The notes beneath the pieces were generated by a model that made no database searches, was not told the origin of the DNA, and worked only from the letters and a program-made list of their open reading frames with translations. From an uncultured Clostridia bacterium (GTDB lineage Bacteria > Bacillota_I > Bacilli_A > RF39 > UBA660), in the NCBI GenBank assembly GCA_947304495.1, contig CAMZBG010000016.1, positions 1 to 26,858 of the forward strand: a DNA stretch of 26,858 bases, read 5' to 3'. Shown one piece after another: positions 7,016 through 14,369 of this stretch (position 1 is the first letter of the stretch; every line of letters begins with the position of its first letter). The translations under genes were made by a program, and so were the position numbers.

Positions 7016-7024
7016 ACAGGTTTT
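7001..7024. terminator. Bidirectional terminator shared by sspI and murE
   Basis: A perfect 10-bp stem AAAACCTGTC (7001-7010) / GACAGGTTTT (7015-7024) with loop ACTA. Both stop codons (TAG at 7013-7015 on plus, CTA at 7012-7014 for minus) sit at the loop. The stem encodes the last residues of both proteins, and the ends supply T-runs in both directions. Confidence 0.85.
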
Positions 7025-8478
7025 ATTTCATTTAATATTTCTTTAATTATTTCTCTTTCATCAAAAGGATATCTTACTCCTTTTATTTCTTTATAATCTT
7101 CATGTCCCTTTCCTATCAACATGATAATATCCCCTTTTTTTCCATTCTTAATCGCATATTTAATAGCTTCTTTCCTATCAGGAATAATCGTATATTCACA
7201 TTTTGTTTTCTTAATGCCAACTAAAATATCATTGGCAATATCTTCAAATTCCTCATATCTGTTATTATCTTCAGTAATTATACAATAATCCGAATATTTT
7301 CCAGCCATTTCTCCCATCTCATAGCGTCTATCTTTACTTCTATTGCCACCGCAACCAAAGATAGTTACTATTCTTTCTGGCTTATATTCTCTAATAGTAC
7401 TAAGAATACTCTCAGTACTAACGCCATTATGTGCATAATCGATTAACAATGTAAACTTATCAGATACCTTAACTGGTTCTACTCTTCCCTTGACAGCAAA
7501 TTTACTAAGAGCTTCCTTTATATATTTGATATCTATTCCAATCATATGACAAGTAAGAATTGCTGCCATTGCATTGTACGATGAAAATTTACCTGGAGTA
7601 CTAATCCTAAAAGTATCTTTTATTACCCCATCAGTTGTCAGATCGATACCAATAAAATTATCTTCTCTAACAAGTTCCATCTTTGTAGCCCTAAGATCTG
7701 CTCTTTCATCATATCCATATGTGTTGATAGAAGCATCTCCACCAACGACCATATCATAAAAATGACTATCATCAATATTTAACACACCATAATTACATTG
7801 ATTAAATAATTTAGCTTTACTCTTTATATAATCAGCCATATCAGAGTGTTCATTTTCTCCAATATGATCTTGTGATAAATTAGTAAATATTCCATAATCA
7901 AAAATAATATCATTAACCCTATCATATTTTAAAGCCTGACTAGATACTTCCATTACCATATAATCCATCTTTTTCTTAACCATTTCATTCATATATTTTA
8001 ATGTCTCATATGATTCCGGTGTTGTATTCTTACTTGGATACATTTTATCTCCAATATATATTCCTGTTGTTCCTATCATTCCACATTTATATCCAGCACA
8101 TTCTAGAATCCTCTTAATCATAAAACTAACCGTAGTTTTTCCTTTAGTACCTGTTATAGCTATCGTCTTCATCTTATTTTGAGGATACTTAAATAATCTC
8201 ATTGCTAATTTAGCTAAAATACCTCTTGTATCTGCTACCTTTATAACCGTAACATCTTCACTTATTTCCACTTTTTTAGAAATAAGTATCGCTTTAGCTC
8301 CATTTTTAATTGCATCCTTAATATAATTATGTCCATCTACCTCACTACCAACAATGGCCATAAATAGATTATTATCTTTTACTTTCCTAGAGTCATAGAC
8401 AATATCATTAATTTCTATTTCCATATCACCTTTAATAAGTTTATATGGAATATCTTTAAACAATTCACTTAATTTCAT
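7012..8478 (-). CDS. murE: UDP-N-acetylmuramoyl-tripeptide synthetase MurE
   Basis: 488 aa, full length. It adds the third amino acid to UDP-MurNAc-L-Ala-D-Glu in the cytoplasm using ATP. Motifs: GTKGKTT P-loop (about 110-116), TTPES, EVSSQALKYDRV, TNLSQDHIGENEHSDMADYI with the likely carbamoylated lysine near K221, GRVEPV, DYAHN, FGCGGNRSKDRR, and LIGKGHEDY near the end. The specificity motif reads DNNR (404-407) where meso-DAP enzymes have DNPR. The arginine that contacts DAP is kept, so DAP is more likely than lysine, but the proline-to-asparagine change leaves some doubt. The RBS AGGGGGAA overlaps the stop of the AAA+ gene. It is the last gene of the long cca-ftsY operon. murF and mraY are not in the window. 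Confidence 0.95.
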   Translation of the reverse strand: MKLSELFKDIPYKLIKGDMEIEINDIVYDSRKVKDNNLFMAIVGSEVDGHNYIKDAIKNGAKAILISKKVEISEDVTVIKVADTRGILAKLAMRLFKYPQNKMKTIAITGTKGKTTVSFMIKRILECAGYKCGMIGTTGIYIGDKMYPSKNTTPESYETLKYMNEMVKKKMDYMVMEVSSQALKYDRVNDIIFDYGIFTNLSQDHIGENEHSDMADYIKSKAKLFNQCNYGVLNIDDSHFYDMVVGGDASINTYGYDERADLRATKMELVREDNFIGIDLTTDGVIKDTFRISTPGKFSSYNAMAAILTCHMIGIDIKYIKEALSKFAVKGRVEPVKVSDKFTLLIDYAHNGVSTESILSTIREYKPERIVTIFGCGGNRSKDRRYEMGEMAGKYSDYCIITEDNNRYEEFEDIANDILVGIKKTKCEYTIIPDRKEAIKYAIKNGKKGDIIMLIGKGHEDYKEIKGVRYPFDEREIIKEILNEIKPV

Positions 8479-8487
8479 TTGTTCCCC

Positions 8488-9423
8488 CTATCCATATCTA
8501 GAAACATCTTCACTAGGTATTTCTACTTCGACTCCCTCACTTGTAAGTTCATCTTTAAATATTTCTTTAAATGATATCAATTCTTTCCTAATAACATCTG
8601 GATATACCGCTTTCGTAGTTCTTATTGCTTCATATATATGTTTAAATTTAACCTCATTACTATTATTAAATAGTGCTGCTGAAAAAGCTTGTCGTAAAAC
8701 TGTCAAAGCAATATCTGGATACCTTGAAGATATTTCATATACCCTTTTATATTCACTAGTCATTCCAACAATAAATTTCATTATCTTTTCTTTAATAAAA
8801 TCCGTATAGTTTAATTTAACTCCTGTTTGTGCCTCTATCTTAGGAACAGTTCTCATAAGTATCTGTACACACATTTCCTGTGTTGGCTCAGAAACATCTA
8901 TTCTTTGGAATCTTCTTACAAATGCCTTATCACGAAGTACATACCTTTCGTATTCATCGACAGTCGTTGCTCCAATTAACTTAACAGTTCCTCTTCCTAA
9001 ACCTTCCTTAAACATATTAGCAAGATCTACTGGCCCACTACTAGCACTAGCACCCATTAACATATGGATCTCATCGATAAATACGATTACCTTTTCTCTT
9101 GTCTTAAGTTCATTGACAAGCATCATTACTTTATTTTCACCATCATCTGTACCAACAAGTGATGGTGTACTTATCTTATATACACTATATCCCTTTAATG
9201 CATTAGGCATATCACCAATCTGCATACGATAAGCAAGTCCTTCGACAATAGCAGTTTTACCAATACCAGGCTTACCAACTAAACAAGCTGATTTTTCTGG
9301 TGTTAATAATACCATCACCAATTCCTTTAATTCCTTATCTCTAGCAATTGCAGGGTTAACAATATACTTATTTGCTGTTAAATTCTCGCCATATTTCTCT
9401 AAAATACTAACGTTATTATCCAT
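8488..9423 (-). CDS. Single-domain Clp-like AAA+ ATPase (ClpA/B/C NBD1 type)
   Basis: 311 aa. It contains only one AAA+ module of the ClpA/ClpB/ClpC first-domain type: NPAIARDKEL start, Walker A GKPGIGKT (about 50-57), pore-loop region near YSVYKIS, Walker B VIVFIDEIH (about 112-120), sensor-1 GATT (about 151-154) and arginine finger RR (about 170-171), followed by a helical lid to about 285. The N-domain, middle coiled coil, second ATPase domain and ClpP-binding loop of full Clp proteins (over 750 aa) are all missing. The start is normal, so this is not an obvious truncation. It is likely an ATP-driven remodeller or assembly ATPase. Its operon partners, a 57-aa membrane protein just upstream and murE just downstream, suggest work at the membrane or cell wall (inference). 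The ATG lies 4 nt after the previous stop. Confidence 0.85.
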   Translation of the reverse strand: MDNNVSILEKYGENLTANKYIVNPAIARDKELKELVMVLLTPEKSACLVGKPGIGKTAIVEGLAYRMQIGDMPNALKGYSVYKISTPSLVGTDDGENKVMMLVNELKTREKVIVFIDEIHMLMGASASSGPVDLANMFKEGLGRGTVKLIGATTVDEYERYVLRDKAFVRRFQRIDVSEPTQEMCVQILMRTVPKIEAQTGVKLNYTDFIKEKIMKFIVGMTSEYKRVYEISSRYPDIALTVLRQAFSAALFNNSNEVKFKHIYEAIRTTKAVYPDVIRKELISFKEIFKDELTSEGVEVEIPSEDVSRYG

Positions 9424-9427
9424 ATAT

Positions 9428-9601
9428 TTACCTACTTCCTAAAAAAATTACCACTAAAATGCTACCTAAAGTAATAAGTAAAGATATCAAATACATTACT
9501 CTAACATAACCATAAGACATACTTTTTTTCTTATCTAACCACTCATAATTATCATTAGGTAACTCTAAATTCTCTAATTTTACTGGTAATTTTCCTCTCA
9601 T
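9428..9601 (-). CDS. 57-aa single-TM small membrane protein
   Basis: Read directly on the minus strand: ATG at 9601, TAA at 9428-9430. The protein starts MRGKLPVKLENLELPNDNYE, then WLDKKKSMSYGYVRV, then one hydrophobic helix (about residues 36-54), ending LGSR. The start overlaps the TGA stop of the ylxM-like gene as ATGA, and the stop is 4 nt before the ATG of the AAA+ gene. This fills the otherwise empty 174 nt exactly in an operon where every other junction is equally tight. The charged N-terminus is probably cytoplasmic. No family recognised. A membrane anchor or partner for the adjacent AAA+ ATPase is a reasonable guess only. Confidence 0.75.
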   Translation of the reverse strand: MRGKLPVKLENLELPNDNYEWLDKKKSMSYGYVRVMYLISLLITLGSILVVIFLGSR

Positions 9602-9891
9602 ATCAATTCCTCTAATTCCTTTTTTATCTTTTCGTTATCGATTTCTTCAATTATTTTTTTTAATTTATTATCTTTTTCATATAATCTTAGTTTATCTTCA
9701 TATTCAAAAAGTTTATTAACTACATTCTTAATACTTTTATGTATAGCATTTCTACTCTTATCTTCATTTTCACTTATCTCAGACAAAGATAAATTATCAA
9801 AATAATATGCTTCAAAATATTTCTTTTGAATTTCACTAAATAATTCACTATAATAATCATATAAAATTATTATATATTCCTGTTCCTTCAT
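9598..9891 (-). CDS. ylxM: YlxM/UPF0122-family helix-turn-helix protein
   Basis: 97 aa. The sigma-70 region-4-like HTH is visible: YDYYSELFSEIQKKYFEAYY, FDNLSLSEISE, SRNAIHKSIKNVVNKL, followed by a charged coiled coil. This is the pattern of YlxM (UPF0122, p13), a small protein encoded with ffh or ftsY and reported to influence SRP function. Here it lies two genes downstream of ftsY, matching the usual neighbourhood; ffh itself is not in the window. The gene overlaps the upstream stop by 1 nt (TAATG) and the downstream start by 4 nt (ATGA). The frame ends in TGA, evidence for the standard code. Confidence 0.85.
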   Translation of the reverse strand: MKEQEYIIILYDYYSELFSEIQKKYFEAYYFDNLSLSEISENEDKSRNAIHKSIKNVVNKLFEYEDKLRLYEKDNKLKKIIEEIDNEKIKKELEELI

Positions 9892-10139
9892 TAACTTAAC
9901 CTCATTGTCGTATATATAATTGAAGCTATTATAAGTATTACTCCTAATATAAATAATATATATAATAATGTCTTTTTCTCATCTTTAACATAATAACCTA
10001 TACTAAATAAGAACAAAGATGTCATAAGCATACACATAGGTATAAAAGCACTACTATAAAATATTGATAATCCTAATGCTCCTAACGCTATAATTGCTAC
10101 AATAACACTAAATATTATATTTATTCTTTTATTTTCCAT
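9891..10139 (-). CDS. Small three-TM membrane protein
   Basis: 82 aa, RBS AGGTGAT then ATG. Three hydrophobic segments (about 7-28, 32-49 and 57-78) are separated by short turns, with a charged YYVKDEKK loop before the last helix. No family recognised; it has the look of a DUF-type small inner-membrane protein. It sits between ftsY and ylxM and overlaps ylxM by one base, so it is translated from the same message. A role in SRP-dependent membrane insertion is suggested only by position. Confidence 0.7.
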   Translation of the reverse strand: MENKRINIIFSVIVAIIALGALGLSIFYSSAFIPMCMLMTSLFLFSIGYYVKDEKKTLLYILFILGVILIIASIIYTTMRLS

Positions 10140-10147
10140 TTTATCAC

Positions 10148-11128
10148 CTACAAATCCTTAAATAATCCATATATATATTTTTCAATATCAAATGGTTCAA
10201 TCTGATCTTCTCTTTCACCTAACCCCACATATTTAACTGGAATATTAACCTCTTCCTTAATAGCTAATACTATTCCACCTTTTGCTGTACCATCTAATTT
10301 TGTTAAAACAATTCCTGTAATATCTGTAATCTCCTTAAAAGCTTTAGCTTGACTAATTCCATTCTGCCCAGTTGTAGCATCGATTACCAACAAGGTCTCA
10401 TGTGGTGCTCCTGGAATTATTTTTTTAATTACTCTATTAATTTTAGCTAACTCTTCCATCAAATTATTCTTATTTTGTAACCTACCTGCCGTATCGATCA
10501 TTACCATATCATACTTTTCTTTCTTAGCTATTTCCAAAGAATCATAAATAACCGCTGACGGATCACTAGCTTCACTACTAACTACCCTAGTCCCAGTTTT
10601 CTCTCCCCATTCTATTAGTTGTTCTCTCGCACCAGCTCTAAAAGTATCTCCAGCCACCAGCATTACTTTCTTACCTTTTTTCTTATACATCGAAGCTATT
10701 TTTCCAATCGTTGTCGTTTTACCAACACCATTTACTCCAACAAATAAAATTATTGTTGGTCCCTCTTCACTAAAATGTATCTTACTATCAATAATGTCAT
10801 TACCGACATACATTACAAATAATTCATCGACAATTATTTCCTTAAGTAAATTACTATCTGTAATCTTTTCATTTTTAACCCTATCCTTAAGTCTATCGAC
10901 AAATGTAACAACTGTATTAACTCCTATATCAGCCATTATTAATATATTCTCTAACTCTTCAAAATAGTCTTCTGATATATTTTTATATTTCTTTGACAAA
11001 TTAGCTAACTGACTAACAAATTCTTCTCTACTCTTCTTAAGCCCGGTATCATAATTCTTAATCTCTTCTTGTTTTTCTTCTTTCTTTTTACCACCAAAGG
11101 CTTCTTTTATCTTACTAAATAGGCCCAT
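10148..11128 (-). CDS. ftsY: Signal recognition particle receptor FtsY
   Basis: 326 aa. A short N-terminal region with an amphipathic, lysine-rich start (GLFSKIKEAFGGKKK) replaces the long acidic A-domain of proteobacterial FtsY, as is usual in Firmicutes. The N-domain helices are followed by the SRP GTPase domain: G1 GVNGVGKTTT (about 131-140), DTFRAGAREQL, DTAGRLQNKNN (from about 212), TKLDGTAKGG (from about 276) and VGLGEREDQIEPF near the end. It receives the Ffh-4.5S RNA-ribosome complex at the membrane for co-translational insertion. The start ATG lies 2 nt after the cca stop, with GGAGGTTAG as RBS. Downstream are a small membrane protein and ylxM. Confidence 0.97.
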   Translation of the reverse strand: MGLFSKIKEAFGGKKKEEKQEEIKNYDTGLKKSREEFVSQLANLSKKYKNISEDYFEELENILIMADIGVNTVVTFVDRLKDRVKNEKITDSNLLKEIIVDELFVMYVGNDIIDSKIHFSEEGPTIILFVGVNGVGKTTTIGKIASMYKKKGKKVMLVAGDTFRAGAREQLIEWGEKTGTRVVSSEASDPSAVIYDSLEIAKKEKYDMVMIDTAGRLQNKNNLMEELAKINRVIKKIIPGAPHETLLVIDATTGQNGISQAKAFKEITDITGIVLTKLDGTAKGGIVLAIKEEVNIPVKYVGLGEREDQIEPFDIEKYIYGLFKDL

Positions 11129-11130
11129 AT

Positions 11131-12222
11131 CTAACCTCCATATGCTTTTCTAATATATGTTTCCAACTCTTCTTTTACATTATCAAGTTCACCAATTATA
11201 ATCTTATTTTCAATATCATCTAATATTTCCTTTAAATAATTACCAGGATCCCTATCAAGTATATAAGCAATATCACCAGCTGACAAAACTATATCTTTTC
11301 TTGAATATATTGGTAAATTATTATATATATCATTTATATCCTTATAGTTAATTCCTCTAATACTACCAACAACCGTAGATATATATAATCCATGTTTATA
11401 TATAGAATATCTATTTATACCTTCCTCTAACATATCTTTAATCTTAATAATATTTTCTCTTTCATTTTTAGAAAAAGGATATTCATAATTACATTCTAAC
11501 TGACTCCATATACCAATAATATCATCACATAAAACAATCTTCTCTAAATTAATTAATCCTAAATACTTATCTAATCCTAAATCGACAATTAATCTTCTTC
11601 CCTTTTCTCTATTCTTAGAAGTTAAAATCTTATCAAGTTCTTCTCTTCTTCTAACCCCAGATAATTGTTTCAATAAATATCCATATTTCTTAATATAATA
11701 TTTTGTTTTATTATCGATAGTAAAATCCAAATAAGTAGCAAATCTAATAGCCCTAAGTATTCTCAAACTATCTTCTCTTAATCTATATCTTGGATTACCA
11801 ACCATTCTAATTACTCGTTTATCTAAATCTGCTTTACCATTTAGTAAATCAATCAACTCTTCATCTTTATTAATACATATCGTATTTATTGTAAAATCTC
11901 TTCTAAGTAAATCTTTCTTTAAATCTGTTACATATTTAATCTTTACTGGTTTTCGATTATTTTCATATTTAATATCTTTTCTAAAAGTAGTTACATCAAA
12001 TTTTACATTCTTATAAATAACCCTAACACTTCCATATTGAATATCACTAACGCCATCCGTATCAAATATCTCTATTATCTCTTTTGGTTTAGCATTTGTA
12101 CATATATCAATATCATTCGTAGTTATACCTAATAAATAATCTCTTGGATATCCACCTACAATATAAGCTTCATACCCATGTTCATTAAATATATTAAGAA
12201 CCGAAATAGCCTTATTATACAT
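11131..12222 (-). CDS. cca: CCA-adding tRNA nucleotidyltransferase
   Basis: 363 aa from the ATG at 12222. A longer start at 12234 is rejected because it coincides with the predicted transcription start and the GGTGG between the two ATGs works as ribosome binding site. Class II nucleotidyltransferase features: IVGGYPRDYLLG (about 21-32) with DID metal ligands (37-39), RRDFTINTI, GNPRYRLREDSLRILRAIRF, and GVRRREELDKIL. The C-terminal tail, with SRKDIVLSAGD and GELDN, resembles the Firmicutes enzymes. It adds or repairs the 3' CCA of tRNAs. Somewhat shorter than typical (about 400 aa). First gene of the operon running into ftsY and murE. A poly(A) polymerase is not excluded by motifs alone, but Firmicutes context favours Cca. 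Confidence 0.92.
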   Translation of the reverse strand: MYNKAISVLNIFNEHGYEAYIVGGYPRDYLLGITTNDIDICTNAKPKEIIEIFDTDGVSDIQYGSVRVIYKNVKFDVTTFRKDIKYENNRKPVKIKYVTDLKKDLLRRDFTINTICINKDEELIDLLNGKADLDKRVIRMVGNPRYRLREDSLRILRAIRFATYLDFTIDNKTKYYIKKYGYLLKQLSGVRRREELDKILTSKNREKGRRLIVDLGLDKYLGLINLEKIVLCDDIIGIWSQLECNYEYPFSKNERENIIKIKDMLEEGINRYSIYKHGLYISTVVGSIRGINYKDINDIYNNLPIYSRKDIVLSAGDIAYILDRDPGNYLKEILDDIENKIIIGELDNVKEELETYIRKAYGG

Positions 12223-12238
12223 GTAACCACCCATATTA

Positions 12239-12247
12239 ATTATATCA
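12239..12247 (-). promoter_or_regulatory. Extended -10 promoter for the cca-ftsY-murE operon
   Basis: Minus-strand TGATATAAT (TG-n-TATAAT), 16 nt before the cca ATG. The -35 is poor (TTAAAA at 17 nt). The leader would be only about 10 nt. Confidence 0.5.
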
Positions 12248-12344
12248 CGTATTCCTGTTTTTTTTAATACTTATCGTATCATTTTACTTTCTTATGTATT
12301 ATTTACCTTTTTTAGTAAACAATATAGATAGAAAGGATGATATA

Positions 12345-12731
12345 ATGTTACCCAAAAGAAATTATTATTTAAATGATTATTTCGATATGTTTAATATGCC
12401 CTATAATAAAGAAAATATGAAAACTGATATCTATGAAAAAGATAACAAATATGTCTTAGAAATAGATTTACCAGGAATAAAAAGAGAAAATATCAAAATC
12501 AATTATGAAAATGGTTACTTGACAATCAGTGCTGAAAAAAATATCTTATCAGCTAACATCAATACCTACGTTAGAAGAGAAAGATTCTACGGAGAGATAA
12601 AAAGAAGTTTTTATATTGGTATCAAAAAAGATACCGATCTAAAAGCTAAATATAGTGAAGGTATTTTAATTATTACCTTTCCTAAAGAAGATATTCCTAA
12701 AACAGAATCAAAGAACATAACTGTAAATTAG
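12345..12731 (+). CDS. Hsp20/alpha-crystallin family small heat-shock protein
   Basis: 128 aa from the ATG at 12345 with AAAGGATG just upstream. The longer frame from 12294 lacks an RBS. The alpha-crystallin domain spans about residues 25-125: MKTDIYEKDNKYVLEIDLPG, IKRENIKINYENGYLTISAE, a loop, FYGEIKRSFYI, and the signature AKYSEGILIITFPK (about 101-114). The usual C-terminal I-x-I/V is present as ITV near the end. It is an ATP-independent holdase, slightly small for the family. I see no CIRCE-like operator upstream and no confident promoter. The gene is alone on this strand and its stop overlaps the convergent signal peptidase stop by 4 nt inside a terminator. Confidence 0.93.
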   Translation: MLPKRNYYLNDYFDMFNMPYNKENMKTDIYEKDNKYVLEIDLPGIKRENIKINYENGYLTISAEKNILSANINTYVRRERFYGEIKRSFYIGIKKDTDLKAKYSEGILIITFPKEDIPKTESKNITVN

Positions 12732-12742
12732 TTATGTTCTTT
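12710..12742. terminator. Bidirectional terminator shared by hsp20 and signal peptidase genes
   Basis: A perfect 13-bp stem, arms 12710-12722 and 12730-12742, loop 12723-12729. The two stop codons (TAG 12729-12731 on plus, TTA 12728-12730 for minus) are at the loop and the stem codes for both C-termini. A T-run follows on the plus side. Confidence 0.8.
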
Positions 12743-13282
12743 TACTTCATTAAACCATACTGATGGATAACCCAAATAAGGAATTCTAAAAACTACTTCG
12801 CCATATATATTATTTGAAGATAACGTATAACTATCTACTTCTTTATTATTATCTCCCTTAGTTGTAAAAATATATACCTCGTTTATCTTATCTATTTTTA
12901 TTATTCGATGAACAACAAGCATATCTTCTTTCCGATAAGCAATTATCTTACCTGTATCAAGTTCATCTATATCTTTTACTTTCTTTATAATAATTGCATC
13001 TCCCCTCTTCAAATTAGGATGCATACTTGAAGAAGTAATTCCCGCAATTCTATATTTTCCAATTCCTAACACCAAATAAATAAGCATTGTAATAATTATC
13101 ACTATCAAAAGCTTTAATATTAGTTTTCTAATACTTATCTTTCCTTTATATTTATAATCAACTATATATAACGTTAATAATATTACAAATATAAGCATTA
13201 ATGGTAAATATAATTTCATAACAAAACATACCCCCATTAATATAATACCAGTTATATATACTATCTTTTCCCTTAATTCCAT
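12728..13282 (-). CDS. Signal peptidase I, SipW/ER-type (Ser-His)
   Basis: 184 aa. Hydrophobic helices occupy about 8-42 and 53-77. The catalytic motif SSSMHPNLKRGD places the serine near S86. The general-base position reads VVHRI (His near 125) rather than the lysine of ordinary bacterial type I peptidases, so this is the SipW/archaeal/ER type (S26B). TKGDNN (about 141-146) is the conserved box that follows. It cleaves signal peptides on the outer face of the membrane. In Bacillus, SipW serves biofilm proteins such as TasA; no such substrate is visible here. RBS GTGAGG. It follows rseP on the minus strand, across a short hairpin. Confidence 0.9.
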   Translation of the reverse strand: MELREKIVYITGIILMGVCFVMKLYLPLMLIFVILLTLYIVDYKYKGKISIRKLILKLLIVIIITMLIYLVLGIGKYRIAGITSSSMHPNLKRGDAIIIKKVKDIDELDTGKIIAYRKEDMLVVHRIIKIDKINEVYIFTTKGDNNKEVDSYTLSSNNIYGEVVFRIPYLGYPSVWFNEVKEHN

Positions 13283-13294
13283 AAATACCTCACA

Positions 13295-13320
13295 CTAAAA
13301 GAAGTGATTTATCACTTCTT
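13295..13320 (-). terminator. Hairpin after rseP
   Basis: A 9-bp stem AAGAAGTGA / TCACTTCTT (13299-13307, 13312-13320) with a 4-nt loop, overlapping the rseP stop. On the minus strand only TTTT follows, so it may be partial and allow some read-through into the signal peptidase gene. Confidence 0.55.
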
Positions 13321-14356
13321 AAAATAATCTAATTATATCATTAAATGTTACATATAATAACAATCCAATTATCAACATAAAACCTATCGTATGAATTATA
13401 TTTTCTACTTTCTTTGATACCGGTTTTTTAAATATCTTTTCAATTATTAAAAACAATATTCTTCCACCATCAAATGCTGGAAATGGTAACAAATTTATAA
13501 TTCCGACATTTATTGATAAATATGCAACCAAATAAAGTACTGCTTCAAGTCCTTCTTTAGCTTGTGAATCAATAATCGAATATATTCCTACCGGTCCAGA
13601 TAATTGATTTACCCCTACCTTACCAGCAAATAGATACTTAAGAGTATCGAACATACTTGAAAATAAAGAAATAGTTCTATTAAAAGCATAACTTATAGAT
13701 TTTCCAAATCCATATTCCTTCTCATATCTCGTAGCAATACCAAACTTATAACTAACTACGCCCTCTTCTTCTACCTTCAAAGGAGAAACAGTATACTTAA
13801 CTATTTCACCACTTTCTTTTTTTACTTCAAAAACAACATCTTCGCCCTTATTTGTTTGTAATTTTACAAGACCTTTATCCCAACTTTTAATTTTTTCACC
13901 ATCTAGCGATAAAACTAAATCTCCAGATTCAATACCAGCTGCATATGCTGGATATCCTTCAACTACTTCACCAATATATGGTGTTGTTGATACTGCTCCG
14001 TATATAAAAGCACTAAATAATAAAATGATAAAAGCAAATAAGAAATTATTAAATGGTCCAGCAAACAAAACCATAAAGCGTTGTAAAAAGCTCTTATTGC
14101 ACATTTGCCTATCCTTAGGAATAGAATTATCTTCAACATCCTCTCCAGCAATCATTACATATCCACCAAGTGGAATAGCTCTAATACAAAACTCTGTTTC
14201 TCCATCTTTTCTCTTTTTACCAAATATTTTTTTGCCCATACCAATTGAAAATTCGTATACATAAGTATTTGATAATTTAGCAAAGATAAAATGTCCAAAT
14301 TCGTGAACTGCTACAATAGCCCCCAAAATTAATATAAACCATAAAAGTGATAACAT
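13319..14356 (-). CDS. rseP: RseP/site-2 protease family intramembrane metalloprotease
   Basis: 345 aa. The zinc motif HEFGH (residues 18-22) lies in the first helix. A helix at about 98-122, a PDZ domain (about 126-205, with GYPAYAAGIESGD) and a C-terminal block with NLLPFPAFDGG (about 288-298, the second metal/active-site motif) followed by more helices complete the M50B architecture. Such enzymes cleave transmembrane segments of anti-sigma factors, signal-peptide remnants or other membrane proteins; the B. subtilis homolog is RasP. The start has a strong AGGAGGTAAG. The upstream cdsA stop TAG overlaps that site, so the genes are coupled. In many Firmicutes dxr lies between cdsA and rseP; here it is absent. 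Confidence 0.95.
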   Translation of the reverse strand: MLSLLWFILILGAIVAVHEFGHFIFAKLSNTYVYEFSIGMGKKIFGKKRKDGETEFCIRAIPLGGYVMIAGEDVEDNSIPKDRQMCNKSFLQRFMVLFAGPFNNFLFAFIILLFSAFIYGAVSTTPYIGEVVEGYPAYAAGIESGDLVLSLDGEKIKSWDKGLVKLQTNKGEDVVFEVKKESGEIVKYTVSPLKVEEEGVVSYKFGIATRYEKEYGFGKSISYAFNRTISLFSSMFDTLKYLFAGKVGVNQLSGPVGIYSIIDSQAKEGLEAVLYLVAYLSINVGIINLLPFPAFDGGRILFLIIEKIFKKPVSKKVENIIHTIGFMLIIGLLLYVTFNDIIRLF

Positions 14357-14369
14357 ATTTTCTTACCTC

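Noticed and set aside
12302..12319. TTTAC and GTAAA near hsp20, considered as a CIRCE-like operator
   Set aside because: Arms too short and unlike the CIRCE consensus.
13963..14264. Overlapping frames within rseP on both strands
   Set aside because: Shadows of rseP, which has complete HEFGH, PDZ and DGG motifs.
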